From Akebia trifoliata (Eukaryota > Streptophyta > Magnoliopsida > Ranunculales > Lardizabalaceae), in assembly GCA_017979445.1 (NCBI GenBank), contig CM030711.1, positions 1,550,001 through 1,614,000 on the forward strand: DNA of 64,000 bases, given 5' to 3'. This document shows positions 24,796 through 36,429 of this stretch, piece after piece. How positions within the stretch are numbered: position 1 is the first letter of the stretch; each line of letters begins with the position of its first letter. The notes under the pieces are model-generated. The model was not told where the DNA came from and searched no databases. It was given only the letters and a program-made list of their open reading frames with translations. A program made the position numbers and the translations under genes.

Positions 24796-25547
24796 CAATA
24801 TAATTATCATTTTCACAAAAAATCAGTCCATTTGAAATATCATTAGGTTCAGCAACTCACCCTACAAAAAAAAAAAAAATTATGTTGTCCTAACTATTAA
24901 AATACAAAATCCAATGGTCAAGAAAATACATGTATCCAAGGAATACATCATGGATCTGTTTTACGGTCAAGATTGCCTCACTTTCATGAGTCAACGAATC
25001 CCAACCCTTCTAACAATACTAATTACATGAAAATGAAAATTCTGATCAAAGGTTGAGAGGGAATGAACTTCCGAGGGATTTCCTATAAAATTAAATCCTT
25101 AGGAAACTTATGTTATATTCCTCCCAACTCGATCAAGTATACATCTTTATGCATCAAAACATTGTCAAAGATTATAGAGGTCCATTTAAAAATTGACTCA
25201 ATAGAACAAAATTTTCCACATTAGATAACTTGTTCAGCAGATTAAGAAGGCAAAGATAGATTTAATTTTTGCGAGGATGACCTTAAATATATGGGTAATT
25301 CATTGAAGGGTTGAGATCCAACGACACGAGAAAAAAATCATAAATCTTGATGGTCAAAGCATGAAATCCAATGGTTAAGATAAAAACATATATCTTACAC
25401 ATGTTATGTATCCAGAGGATAAATCCCAATTGTTGCATTTTGCATTTCAAAAGTCTAGGTTTTCATGTTTTTTCATTAAGTCAATTGATCCCAACCCTTC
25501 ATTGTATGTTTGATTGTATACTATTATATCCATATGAACCACACAAG

Positions 25548-25778
25548 CATGGTTTTTAAACTCATCCGAGACCGAGACGTATCGCCCGAGTTAACTCGGT
25601 ATCAGAGCTGAACGAGACCAACTCACAAAGTGATTTTTTTTTTACCGAGTTTTACATGTCATGTACAATTTTTCGAGTTATCTCACAAGACGTCTCAAAC
25701 GTATCGGAAAACTCATCCGAGACGACTCAGTATCGGAGCTGAACGAGATGAGACGCGATACCGAGTTTAAAAACCATG
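25548..25778. mobile_element. hAT-type MITE with perfect 8-bp target duplication
   Basis: Terminal inverted repeat CATGGTTTTTAAACTC at the left and GAGTTTAAAAACCATG at the right, exact inverses. Flanks carry the same 8 bp, CACACAAG, at 25540-25547 and 25779-25786. An 8-bp duplication is the hAT superfamily signature. The inside is rich in GAGAC/CGAG words and does not code. A second copy is at 46356-46583. Confidence 0.9.
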
Positions 25779-25847
25779 CACACAAGTGGGATAACTTGTA
25801 AAGAGTAAAAAGGAGTAAAATCAAAGTATATACTACCTTTTTCTTTA

Positions 25848-26520
25848 GGGGAAATTATAAATAAATAAAAAATTCTGTAAAAATAATTTATTATTAAAAA
25901 GTATAAGTTTATCAAAATTTATAGATAGGAACCTAAAATGCCACTTGTAGTGGCATTTTTCTTTATATCGATACTCGAAGTGGCATTTTTTCCATGGAAT
26001 GACCATAATACCCTTGTGCTTATGAAAAAAAAAAGGCACTTAAAGTGGCATTTTCTCTAGTTTGAACAACTCCGTCGTCCTCCTTCTTTCCTCTTTCCTC
26101 TTTCATGCTTCTGGTTAGAACTCTCACATAAACACCTACGAAGTCTTACTTAAACGAAGGTAACTAGATCTAGCTAGATCTTGATCTAATATTAAATTCA
26201 TCATTAATTGATGTTTATTAAATAATCTTGATCTAAAATTTCGATGATGAGAGAATTAGAGAGATGAGAGTTGAGAAATGTGATGAAAAGAATTAAGTAT
26301 ATATAACATATATATAATGGGTATAAATGATTTTAAAATTAGAGAAAACGCTACATCATGGGGTGAAAAATGCCACTTGAAGTAGCATTTTTTAGGGATA
26401 ATATAGTAATTTTTGAAAAATGATATTACAAGTGGCGTTTTAGGTTCCTATCTATAAATTGATACTTATATAATAATAATAATTTATTTTAACTTGTTTT
26501 TTTTTCTCTATAATTTCCCC
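25848..26520. mobile_element. Mutator-type MITE with 9-bp target duplication
   Basis: Inverted arms of about 100 bp start GGGGAAATTATA and end TATAATTTCCCC. Flanks carry the same 9 bp, TTTTCTTTA, at 25839-25847 and 26521-26529, the size typical of Mutator-like elements. The arms contain GGAACCTAAAATGCCACTTG, and short AGTGGCATTTT words recur inside in both orientations. No transposase. Confidence 0.9.
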
Positions 26521-26754
26521 TTTTCTTTATATGTACCTACGTATATTGAAAATGCCAATTTAATAAGTTGTTTAAAATTTGTGAGTGTGATATCATGATA
26601 TAAGTTTAAATTTCATTTTCTCTTCTCCCATTTTTCAAGAATAACCCTACTCTCCTATTCAAGAATATCCCTTTGATTTTATATATTGTCTAACATCTTT
26701 TTTCCCATTTAATTTCAATGATATTCCTCCGACTTTATTGGAAAAAACTTTGAA

Positions 26755-26920
26755 ACAGCCAGCTCGCATTCAAAATTTTGAAGGAATCCTTTGCGTTAGA
26801 TTATGCGTGACATTTCAAAAGAGGTATTTCAAATTTTGGCAGAAATGTAAGGACGTGAAATAAATTCAAAATGCCACATGTCTAATAACGAGGAGGGTTC
26901 CTTCAAAGTCAGACTCAACT
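26755..26920. mobile_element. MITE, family D
   Basis: AGCCAGCTCGCATTCAAAAT..TTTTGAAGGAATCC and inverted GGAGGGTTCCTTCAAAGTCA. The same family as 8585 without the insertion. Confidence 0.6.
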
Positions 26921-26924
26921 TTAA

Positions 26925-27615
26925 TGTCTTTTCTCTTCTACCCCCTTAATCCCAAAGAGAATACCCACACTATTAGGCACATGCAAACTCTAGTATTTTA
27001 TAAAAAATGAGTCTCCCCCTTATCTCAATGTTTATCCTCTCATTAAGAATGTATCTCGAAGATAACTTTATTTTCCTTCACGTTCTCCCTTATTTTCAAA
27101 TAATACCCCCGCCAATTTTATTATCTTTCCTCTTTTACCCTCTTAACCCCAAAGATGAGGCTTATGCCTATTTTGTTTATTTTACAAGACTCGACGATAT
27201 TTAACGGTGTTGTCACAAATAGTTGTCCCCAATCCTAATCATCTTTGATAGCTTAGTTGGTTGACATATTGCAACCTCAACTTTCAAGTCATGGATTGCC
27301 CATTAAGATATACCTACATGATAAAACACAATGCTTGTCTTACCCTAATGTTTATTCAGAAAGAACGGTTTAGATTCAATTCCACATGCATCTTGAGTAA
27401 TAATTTCAACTTTATTTCATTTTCTTTTTTCTTTTTCAAAGAATACTCCTTTAACTTTATCACTTTTTCTCTTTTACCCCCTTCCAATAATACCCCTCTA
27501 AATTTATTGTATTTACCCTTCTACTCATTTTTCAATAATACATTTACAATTTTATTGTTTTTTCTCTTTTATCCCCATAATTGCAAAGAGAATAACCAAG
27601 CGGTAGGCCTATAAG
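26925..27615. repeat. Pyrimidine-rich repeat, family C, two adjacent copies
   Basis: TTTTCTCTTTTACCCCCTTA words and GGCACATGCAAACTCTAGTA (about 26976) then a second end AAAAACTCTAGTATAGATTA (about 27615). A tRNA-promoter-like stretch, TAGCTTAGTTGGTTGACA (about 27248), lies between. Confidence 0.45.
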
Positions 27616-27619
27616 AAAA

Positions 27620-28010
27620 ACTCTAGTATAGATTATATATGTGTATGCATGTTTATCTATACTTATTCCTTGTTTATATTCATTTTGTGGGACCTACATG
27701 ACCATTTTGTTTATACTTATTCCTTCACCACAAAATGTATTTTATAAAATACATCAATTCATTTAAAAACTGTTGAATCATTTTCCTGAATTAATCACCT
27801 AACTTGATAGTCAATTTTTCATGATGATAATATTGTTTATTTTATTCTTAAAGTTCTCTATACAAAAGCAGGTACATGCTTAAGCCCATCATGTTAATTA
27901 TCAAACTTAAAAAAATTTCAATTTTATTTATCATTTTAGTATTATTACATATTTAAATATTAAAAGTGGAAATAAAACATTAGAACCCAAATAGTAGTAA
28001 TAAGTATAAA
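27620..28010. other. Intergenic, no recognised feature
   Basis: AT-rich spacer before the large Mutator element; nothing seen. Confidence 0.45.
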
Positions 28011-29082
28011 ATATTTTAAGAGTTCAGCTCTCCCACGATCGTTCGTGGGAGAGTAGTATGTGAACTACCTCCATTGCCATCCGATTTAGTCAATACAAAT
28101 CTCCAAATAATTGCCTCCTCCTTCTTCCACGCACTCCAACTAAAAAAACTCAAGTTGTTAGGGTTTTTCTTCCAAAATCGTACCAGCAACCAACCCTTCT
28201 TCTTTGTAACGTGGATCAAGTTCCGATGAACGAAAAATCAAGCTTCGACAATAGAAACTAACGAAGCCCATGCTATATGAAATTAAGATTCTCTTTTTCT
28301 CTATTTGGATACATGATTTGGAACAAAAACACCGTTAGTAGCATGAAATCTTCTTCTTCTTGTCAAGTCTGGAGAACCTTTTATTTAGTTTCTCTTATTT
28401 TATCTAAGTCTGGATGTTCTGAATTTCTTTATTTAGTATTTGGTAATTGGGTTTTTCTTACTCTCATGATCTTGAGTGTTTTGGTTCTGATTTTGAAGTT
28501 TGGGCAAATTTAAGAAATTTTGATGCTTGATTTTGGATTTATTCCTAAAATAGCTAACGGTGAGAGACCCATTTCTCCTTTTTATTTTTTTGATTAATTT
28601 GTATATGTTCATGTATGGATGAGTTTAACTTATCTCCATGGTTTGGAATTAGAATGATAGAGCATTAATGTTCACGGGGAGTTTTTTTTTATTTTTTTGA
28701 GGGGGGTCTTGTCTTTGACTAGCTCATGTGTACTCTATTCAACTAGTTTAAATATGTCATACCCATCTGTATTGGAAGGCTTTCCCCACATCCAATATTT
28801 GCCTAGATTTTTCTTTTAAACAACTATCATTGCTCTTTGTGGAGTGTGAACCAACCAAGTGTTAGCATTATCTAGACATTGTTAAGCTTCACTTTCAAAG
28901 TATGAAATTTGAGCACTTGAAGTTGACTACTTTGTAGTATTTATAAACTAAAAATAATAAGTGAAAGAAACTAGCACCAGATGTATGTGAGCTTTTTGGG
29001 TGTTCTCTCTGAAAGTAATCTTTTAAATTATCTTTAATAAATGAAATATTAGAAATTTTAATGATATATTTTGATGTTGCAG

Positions 29083-29234
29083 AGTATTGGTGGACATACA
29101 TGAGAGTTGATTCTGAAGGATTAGATGAGATTCACTTGTTATTGGAAGCTGAGAAACTAAAAGAGTTTCTTAAAGTAGTGTTGGAAGTGGACAAAGACAA
29201 ATCCAAGAACTCCAGTAACACCATTTGTGATTAG
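29083..29234 (+). pseudogene. Exon-like segment inside the Mutator element
   Basis: After a good acceptor (TTTTGATGTTGCAG, ending 29082) runs an open frame of 49 codons to a stop at 29232-29234: YWWTYMRVDSEGLDEIHLLL, then EAEKLKEFLKVVLEVDKDKS and a short tail. Its charged, helix-like content and position after a splice site suggest the last exon of a captured gene. I do not recognise the parent. The upstream stretch 28277-28513, open for 78 codons, could be a captured leader or first exon but is unconvincing as protein. Confidence 0.45.
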
Positions 29235-30154
29235 AATCATTTAGAATTTAACTCTTGCTTTTCTGCAGATCTAAATGTTCCAATTTGACAATATCATGGC
29301 AATTAGTTCATATATAATTTGGGAACCCAGGTACCCTCAAAATGTATTTCCTTTGTACAATATACACTAGCATTGTATAAAGAGGAAATGATAAGAATGT
29401 GTCCCCATGTGACTTGCTTTAATGGAGATTTTGAGTGACAAATTGGTAATCTGCAAAAGTTATAAATGCTGATTGGAGGTGAGTTTATGTCCAACTAGCT
29501 ACACGTAAATGTTAGCATCTAATTTAAATCCACAAGTGTCCAGCTTCTATTATCATTTGGAAATCTATATGAAAAAACGTCAAAATATTAGTAAAATTGG
29601 TGGAATAAAATGCAAAAACAAAATATAAAATTTTTTATATTTGAGAATTAAGATGGAAGACCTTATCATGACAAGGAAAAGCAATTATTTGGATAAAATT
29701 ATAACGATTTAATCATTTATATTTTATTTAATTTCATCTTTACTTGGTAAATGATAGAAACAATTTAATGATAATAGAAGAATTAGTCTAGCCTAATTAA
29801 CTTAGTAAAATTTCAAATCTCATTAAGGGTCAAGAGCTGACATGTTGGCATCCAAAAACATGATCCGATGACACAGGGTAGTAGAGGACAAAAATCTAAG
29901 AACTTTAAAAGAAAAAAAATTATATATATTAGTTCTCACCGTTAACTTTTAATTTTATGTCTTGGGAGTTTGGTGACCGTGCATTCTCAACACCTTAGAT
30001 CAAATTTAAAAAAATTATTTTTTTAAATTTATTTTTTTGTGAAATCTATAAGGTTGTTGTGTTTGGGTAGCCAATCTGGTGATCCATGTAGGCTCAACCC
30101 TTAATAATATTTAAATCTATCTAATTAGTTAGGAAAGTTATTTCCATAAAATAA

Positions 30155-30262
30155 GAGAGCTGCACCCCAAATTTTTCTTATTACACATCAATTAAAATTA
30201 AAAATAAAATATGTGAATGATTGAGAATAATTAAAAGTTGGGTGCCAACAGAGATCATCCAT
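30155..30262. repeat. MITE-like repeat, family F
   Basis: AGAGCTGCACCCCAAATTTT..AATTAAAAGTTGGGTGCCAA, an inverted pair like 24437. Confidence 0.45.
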
Positions 30263-30327
30263 GGTTCAAACACTATTGCCATTTTAATACTTATACCACA
30301 ATAGATTCATTGAGGAAGGGGTTGGGA

Positions 30328-30736
30328 AAAGAGTAATTATAAAGCACCCCATGAGTTAATAAGGGCAACCCACACATAACCAAATTATTTTATCTTATAA
30401 GGGTTAAAAGTTTCAAAATGAGTTGATTTTTAGTGAGGATGATCTCTATGATAAGGACATCATCGTCACAAAAAATCAGCTTATTTCGAAACTTCTAACC
30501 CTATCAAAATTGGTTTACAAAAAAAATTGACAATTTAAGGTTTTTAAACTTGTTTTGATGGGGTTAGAAGTTTCAAAATGAGATGATTTTTGGTGATGAT
30601 AATTTCTTCATCATAGAGATCATCCTCACCAAAAATCAGTTCATTCCAAAACTTTTAATGGATATAAGACAAAATAATTCGGTTATGATGTGAGTTGCCC
30701 TTATTAATTTGTGGGGTGCTTTTATAATTACTCTTT
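30328..30736. mobile_element. 409-bp fold-back MITE nested in the Mutator element
   Basis: Two arms of about 200 bp are inverse to each other almost throughout: left AAAGAGTAATTATAAAGCAC, right GTGCTTTTATAATTACTCTTT; inner arms GTTAAAAGTTTCAAAATGAG and CATTCCAAAACTTTTAAT. Only a short loop near 30520 separates them, so the transcript would form one long hairpin. I could not define an exact target duplication. Confidence 0.8.
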
Positions 30737-31497
30737 GGAAATTTTCAAAGGCTCAATCATACATTCATGGACTGATTTTAGGGTCTATTTGGTTCCTAAA
30801 CTTGGATTTATGAAGTTTTAAGTCTATAAAGTTTAATAATCAAGTGAGAAAGAACACCAAAAATTTCCCAACATATATGTATAACCCCACAAGCCGGAAA
30901 AAAAAAAAATTGATAGAACGAAACAAAAACAGTAATTCATACAAAACATCATCTTCAATTCAACCCAAAAAACTCAAAGATCTTCGTAACTTTCAAGAAG
31001 AAATGTATGGTGTTTGAGTTCCAAACCAAATGAGAGAGAGAATCTTGAATTAAGAATTTTTTTTGTTGATATTGTCGGGTTTTAGATTTCATTCATCGGA
31101 GGAAGAAAGGAATCATTGTTTCGATTAAAATTTGAGAGAGAATCCCAAATTGATTTGTTTCTATCATCGAAACTTGATTTTTTCGTTATTCAGAGCTTGA
31201 TCCACGTTATGGTTATGGAGAAGAAGATGGCTGTTGGTACAAATTTGGAAGAAAAATCCTAATAATTTAGATATTTTTAGTTGGAGTGTGTAGGAGAAAA
31301 GGGAGAAAAATGACGTGGTAAGTGGGTGACGTGACAATTATATTGAGATTTGTATTGATTAAATCCAACCGCAATAGAGGTAGTTGGCATGCTACTCTCC
31401 CACGAACGAGTATGACTATGGGAGAGCTCAGCTCATATTTTAATACTCCTTATTTAATTTGTAAGTATGTGTGTGGGCTGTACGCGTGCTAGGTTTT

Positions 31498-31523
31498 GGC
31501 ACGTGCCATTCGGTTTATATATA
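31498..31523 (+). promoter_or_regulatory. LOG core promoter: G-box and TATA box
   Basis: A palindromic G-box GGCACGTGCC (31498-31507) is followed by TATATATA (31516-31523), about 150 bp before the LOG start codon. A GA microsatellite (about 31591-31606) lies in the presumed leader. The Mutator element's target duplication ends at 31443, so the visible proximal promoter is only about 55-80 bp long before transposon DNA begins. Confidence 0.65.
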
Positions 31524-31672
31524 CTCATTAGAAAACGCACTAAAAAGTGGCTAAGAGAGTAGTGGATATTTGTATTTATACCCACACTTAGAGAGAGAGA
31601 GAGAGAGAACAAAGGAGACTTTTCTTTCAAATACTAAAGGCACTCTAAGCAAGACAAACCATAAAGAAAGAG

Positions 31673-34600
31673 ATGGAGAGAGAGAAGGAAATGGGAAAAT
31701 CAAAATTCAATAGAATTTGTGTGTTTTGTGGGAGTAGTCAGGGGAAGAAGAGTAGCTATCAAGATGCTGCTATTGAGCTTGCAAAAGAGCTTGTAATGCT
31801 CTGTTTCGATTGAGTTTTTTGGCCTTTTTTTTCAAATTTTTGTTAGAATCTGAACTTGGGTTGTTGATAGATATTGGATTTCTCTCATGGGTTCTGCTAG
31901 AAACTAGTTTATTTTATGTTCTAGTTATGGATTTGAGATAGGTTTACTTTGTAATGCTCTGTTTCCATTGAGTTTTATGTGTTTCTTCCCCTGTTTTTCA
32001 ATTTTTTGTTAGATTCTCTACTTGGATTGTTGGTAGATATTTGTTCTCTCTGATGGTTTTTTGCTTGAAACATGTTTATGTTATGTTTTACTTGTGGATT
32101 TGAGATGGGTTTTGCTTGAAATCTATGAAAAGTTATTAATATTTGTGTTTTTAATGAATTGGGTAATTGGGCTCTCTGTTTGGTGATTGATTATCTCAAT
32201 TTGAATTTCGTTTCAATGGTTTTCTTCTAAATTTATTATTGGTTATTACTACATATTGTATCTATAGAGTTTCTTTTCCTTCTTTGTTCCTTATCACTTT
32301 TGGAGTTGTTTCTGGCATGGTTTTCTTGAAATGTGGTCTGGTCTGTTTTTCTCTCTCCCTTGTTTTCTGAATCTCTCTCTCTCTCTCAGACATTAGAAGT
32401 AGGATTCACAATTTCACACATTCTGTTAATCTACTATCTTTTAGATGGAAAGATATTTACATTGTGTCCTCAATTTTCATCTTTTATTCATAGAATCTCC
32501 TTTAATTTGTTGGGTTCCTTTCATTTTCCCCATTGTCATCTACCCATTAATATTTGCATTTACCACTCTCTCTCTCTCATTATTATACTTACTAATGCTC
32601 TTTGAAACATTAATTAGTGCTCATTGAATCATCCATTTTGACATCTCTCTCTTTCTATTGGTAGATTAGTGGTAAATGTACTTTGATGGGATTTTTTTTT
32701 TCTTTTTTTGTAAAGTGGATTCTGCAGTAAAACATGGGTTGGCTAATCTGTTTGAGTTTACCTTATTATAGGTATCAAGGAACATTGATCTGGTTTATGG
32801 AGGCGGGAGTATAGGTTTAATGGGTTTGGTTTCACAAGCTGTTCATAATGGTGGTGGCCATGTTCTTGGGTAAGCTTCTTCTGTCCTTATCAAACCCAAC
32901 AAACAAGCATATTAATCTAGTTGGGTTTCTAGTATTTGTTCTCCTCCACTTACTCTTCATCTTCTTCTTCTACACCTTATCCCAATGTTTGTTCTTCATC
33001 TCAACTGATTTTTGTCTTGTACTTGTCTCTCTGCAGAGTTATTCCCAAGACACTCATGCCTAGAGAGGTATGTTTGTTCCAACCCAGAAGTCCTTAAGCA
33101 TTACTTTAAACAACAACAATTCAAAATATCAAAATCTTCTCTTTTCTAGTTGGGTTTATTACTTTCCAACACTTGCTTCTATAACTATTGATGTTAGTTA
33201 TGTGTTGTGATACCAACAAAATGATACCAAATTGTTAATTTTTTCACTACTTTGGGTTCATGGGGTTTCTCCCTTTTTTAATTTTTTTCTTAAAGCTTCT
33301 TCCTTTTTTCTGGTTTTGACTACTTAGATTTTGGGTATTTTTCTATTTTCATGATTATTCTCATTTGTTACTATAAGTAGCTTTATTATTTTCTTTTCTA
33401 TTTTCTATATATGTGATTTATCCTTCTGTTTATCTGCTCTGTAGTCTGTACCCTCTCTCTCTCTCTCTCTCTCCCCCTCCATACAGTTTTTCTGCTTTTA
33501 ATTAGATTAATTCATAAAGAATTTGTCAAGTTGAAAGTTTTGGGCTGAGCCCACCACATCCTGCAACTTTTTTATTGCTTCTCTGCACAAAGCCCCATAA
33601 AAAGTTTTCTTGGAAAATTTTGCACTCTTTGGGGAGCACACACTCTCCCTCTCCTTTGGCCAACCCATTTGTGGTCTCTTTTTTATTTTGTTTGTTTTGG
33701 TTCTTATTTTTTTGGTACCCTTTCTACAGATAACTGGTGAAACTGTAGGGGAAGTGAAGGCAGTTGCAGATATGCACCAAAGGAAAGCAGAGATGGCTAG
33801 GCAGTCAGATGCCTTTATTGCCTTACCTGGTTAGTGTAAAACTCCTATAAAATTCTCAACCAAACACTCTTACTGAACCAAATAAAATATAAAAAAAAAA
33901 AGATGAAGACCCCTTAATTATTTTATTTTTCCAACTTTGTGAAAGATTAAATAGCACACATGTCTAGAAAGAAAGAAAATATGGTTTGATATTGTTTGTT
34001 TACTATATATGGAAAGGAAGTGTTTTGAACCTAAATTATCACAACTGTTTGATATTGGTCTCACAGAACCCAAGACCCATGATTAGAGAGCAACCCATCA
34101 ATATCTGACACTGAAAATTAGGGTTTCTGAATAGCCTTACTTCTGTGGTAATTATGCCTTTTTGTTTTCTTGGATAAAACAGTATCACTACCTTTGGTTT
34201 TACTGTACCATCCACACACCAAATTAAGGGAAAAAGACCCATTAAAGCTTTCACCAAATAGTGTTGCCAACTATGACTTACTAGAGACTGAAGATGATGT
34301 TCACTTCTATTCAAAGACTGATAGTCTTCCTAAGTTCTTAAAATTTTGGTAAGTAAAAGAACGACTTGCAGGGGCAAACCAGTCATTTTACATTTCTTGG
34401 GGTCCCCTATCCTGTTCATTACATGGAACTATGGGGGAAAACTATTATATTTAATCCCCATAAAATTACCAATTCTATCATAAATTTCAAAATAGGTTCA
34501 ACAAGCAAGAAAGTAAAGCATTTGATCCTCATAATCCCATAGTTCATGTGACATCCAAATTATAAGCCTCATTAAGATAGTTTCATAAGGGTTAATGGTA

Positions 34601-35896
34601 ATTTTTTGCCACTTAGTCAAAGTTAATTACAATTCCTACTGGAATAGCCTCATTAAGCTAATTTATTACTACTATATTGTAGAAGTAATACTTTGATTTG
34701 TAGCTTGGTATATTGGAAAACTTACGATTATGTACATGCAGGTGGTTATGGGACTCTTGAAGAGCTACTTGAAGTAATAACTTGGGCTCAACTAGGCATA
34801 CATGATAAACCGGTAATGCTCGTACTTTACTTTCAAAATTCAAAATTCTAATGTTTGCTTCGCCTGTAATTGGGCTTACAATTAACACCCCATACCGACC
34901 AATTGGATCATGGGGTGTTCATAAGTCGCTTAGTTTCCAATATTAAGTTGAGTACACATACATCCATATATCTAGATAAAGGGTTTAAGTTTTAACTTTC
35001 ATAAGTAAATGGTTAGAACTAAGGAGCAATAAAGTTCATGTTTTTTCTTAATTTTTCAGGTGGGATTGTTGAATGTTGATGGGTACTACAATTCCTTGCT
35101 TTCTTTCATTGATAAAGCAGTAGAAGAAGGCTTCATTCATCCGAGTGCACGCCATATCATTGTATCCGCTCCCTCAGCAAAGGAGTTAGTGAAAAAGCTA
35201 GAGGTAACTACATAATATCAATTTTGAATATTATATTTCCCTCCTTACTCTTGCTTAAAATTTGAAAACCTACTTTGCCTTGTAATTTCTTGTTTCGACA
35301 TTCGATATAAAACCCACTAATTGTTCATTGTGAACATTTTCATCTCTTTTGGATCAATGGGGCCTCAGCTCTCAATTCGATTATTATGATGTACTAGCAA
35401 AGTGTCGAAGCATATATATGTATTTAATAAAATACAACAGTTGACCCTACTCCTTTGTCTCAAGATTTATACCCATAAACCTCATATCTCGAGGATGGTT
35501 GCCCTCCTATCTTCTCTCTTCTTCCCCTTCCCAAGAATATCCCGAACTTTATTATCTTTTCTCTTTGACCCATTTCCAAAAACACCCCTGCAACTTTCTA
35601 TATTGATTTTTCTCTTTCCCAATAACACCCTTCCAAGCTTATTGTTTTCCTCTTTCACCCCCTAAAGGGCACGGGCAAACTCTGGTATTTAACAAGTATG
35701 AACATGGCCAATCGTTTTACATTTTTGCATTTTTAAATATACATATCTAGTGTTTATCAATGTGGGTATGTGATAGTAACAAAGAGTTCTTCTCTTAATA
35801 TAGGAGTATTTCCCTCGCCATGAAGGAGTCGCTTCAAAGTTGAATTGGGAGATGGAACAACTTGGCTACTCCCCAAAATGTGATATCTCTAGGTAA
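31673..35896 (+). CDS. LOG: Cytokinin riboside 5'-monophosphate phosphoribohydrolase (LOG)
   Basis: LOG enzymes release active free-base cytokinin from its nucleotide in one step, in the cytosol and nucleus. Exons: 31673-31792, 32772-32869, 33037-33067, 33730-33829, 34742-34812, 35060-35203, 35804-35896. All introns are GT-AG and phases fit, giving 218 residues, the usual family size. Seen: [13 protein letters not shown] at the start of the Rossmann-like fold (about residues 14-26), GGGSIGLMG (50-58) and the family signature PGGYGTLEE (116-124), formed across the 33829/34742 junction. The first ATG gives [12 protein letters not shown]; the second ATG at codon 7 is an alternative. Which Arabidopsis LOG it matches best cannot be said by eye. 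The 3' untranslated region probably runs past 36100. Confidence 0.95.
33451..33473. repeat. CT microsatellite in LOG intron 3
   Basis: Simple CT dinucleotide run between exons 3 and 4. Confidence 0.9.
35385..35690. repeat. Pyrimidine-rich repeat, family C, in LOG intron 6
   Basis: TTTTCTCTTT / CCCAATAACACCC words ending GGGCACGGGCAAACTCTGGT, matching the family at 26925. It fills much of the last intron. Confidence 0.5.
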
Positions 35897-36267
35897 GTAG
35901 GAGAATAGGTGTGTGCAGAGAAAAGAGGAAGAAATAGTGGAGATGGATGTCGTTTTGGTGATTGAAAGGAGATAACCTTGAAGACCAACAATTTCCACAT
36001 TAGGGGGAATTCTTTTATGTAAAATACAAGAAATTACCTCAATATATGAGGCTATATTCCCTTTTATCGGAAATTCAGTGTATCTTTAAGTTTTAATCAC
36101 AAAATGCTTTTGAGTATATTATGTCGCGAAAATGGCAATACAGTTCAACAGTTCAGGGTGATTTCCACTCTGCATATCATGACAGTTTATGTATGTGACT
36201 TGGAATTTCATCTGAATTGCATCTCTCTTGACATTTCTAGTGTAATCGATAGTCACAAATTGTCATC

Positions 36268-36380
36268 ATCATTGAAGCCTTATCTCAAAGATTTGGGGTT
36301 GATTGAACGAATCTTGCTCCTCCATTCAATTTTGTCTAGAGTCATGTCTTCTAGTATTGGAAGTGTGTTTATATTTGCCT
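36268..36380 (-). mobile_element. RTE-type LINE 3'-end fragment
   Basis: The complement of AAGATTTGGGGTTGATTGAA and CCTCCATTCAATTTTGTCTA gives the same tail seen at 12430. It lies in or just beyond the LOG 3' region. Confidence 0.5.
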
Positions 36381-36429
36381 TTTCACCGTCTCAATCAATG
36401 CCCACAAATATAATCATGTAAATATCATA

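Larger units (their letters stand above)
28020..31434. mobile_element. Mutator-like element (Pack-MULE candidate), 3.4 kb
   Basis: Long terminal inverted repeats, about 240-285 bp: left starts GAGTTCAGCTCTCCCACG, right ends TGGGAGAGCTCAGCTC; both arms contain CGTTCGTGGGAGAGTAG, AATCAATACAAATCTC-like and AACGTGGATCAAG blocks. Both flanks carry the same 9 bp, ATATTTTAA (28011-28019 and 31435-31443). Nine-bp duplications with long inverted repeats define Mutator-like elements. No transposase frame is visible; instead the interior has intron/exon-like sequence (28270-29240) and a nested fold-back element (30328-30736). Such non-autonomous elements carrying host gene pieces are called Pack-MULEs. 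Confidence 0.9.

Noticed and set aside
27248..27320. tRNA gene
   Set aside because: TAGCTTAGTTGG and TTCAAGTC look like tRNA promoter boxes, but no cloverleaf can be paired; at best a SINE relic. A similar scrap is at 42215.
28277..28513. 78-codon frame near the left arm of the Mutator element
   Set aside because: Low-complexity, hydrophobic and without splice or family support; not called as a gene on its own.
34039..34352. Open frames inside LOG intron 4
   Set aside because: No family likeness, no splice signals; the intron's own exons join cleanly without them.
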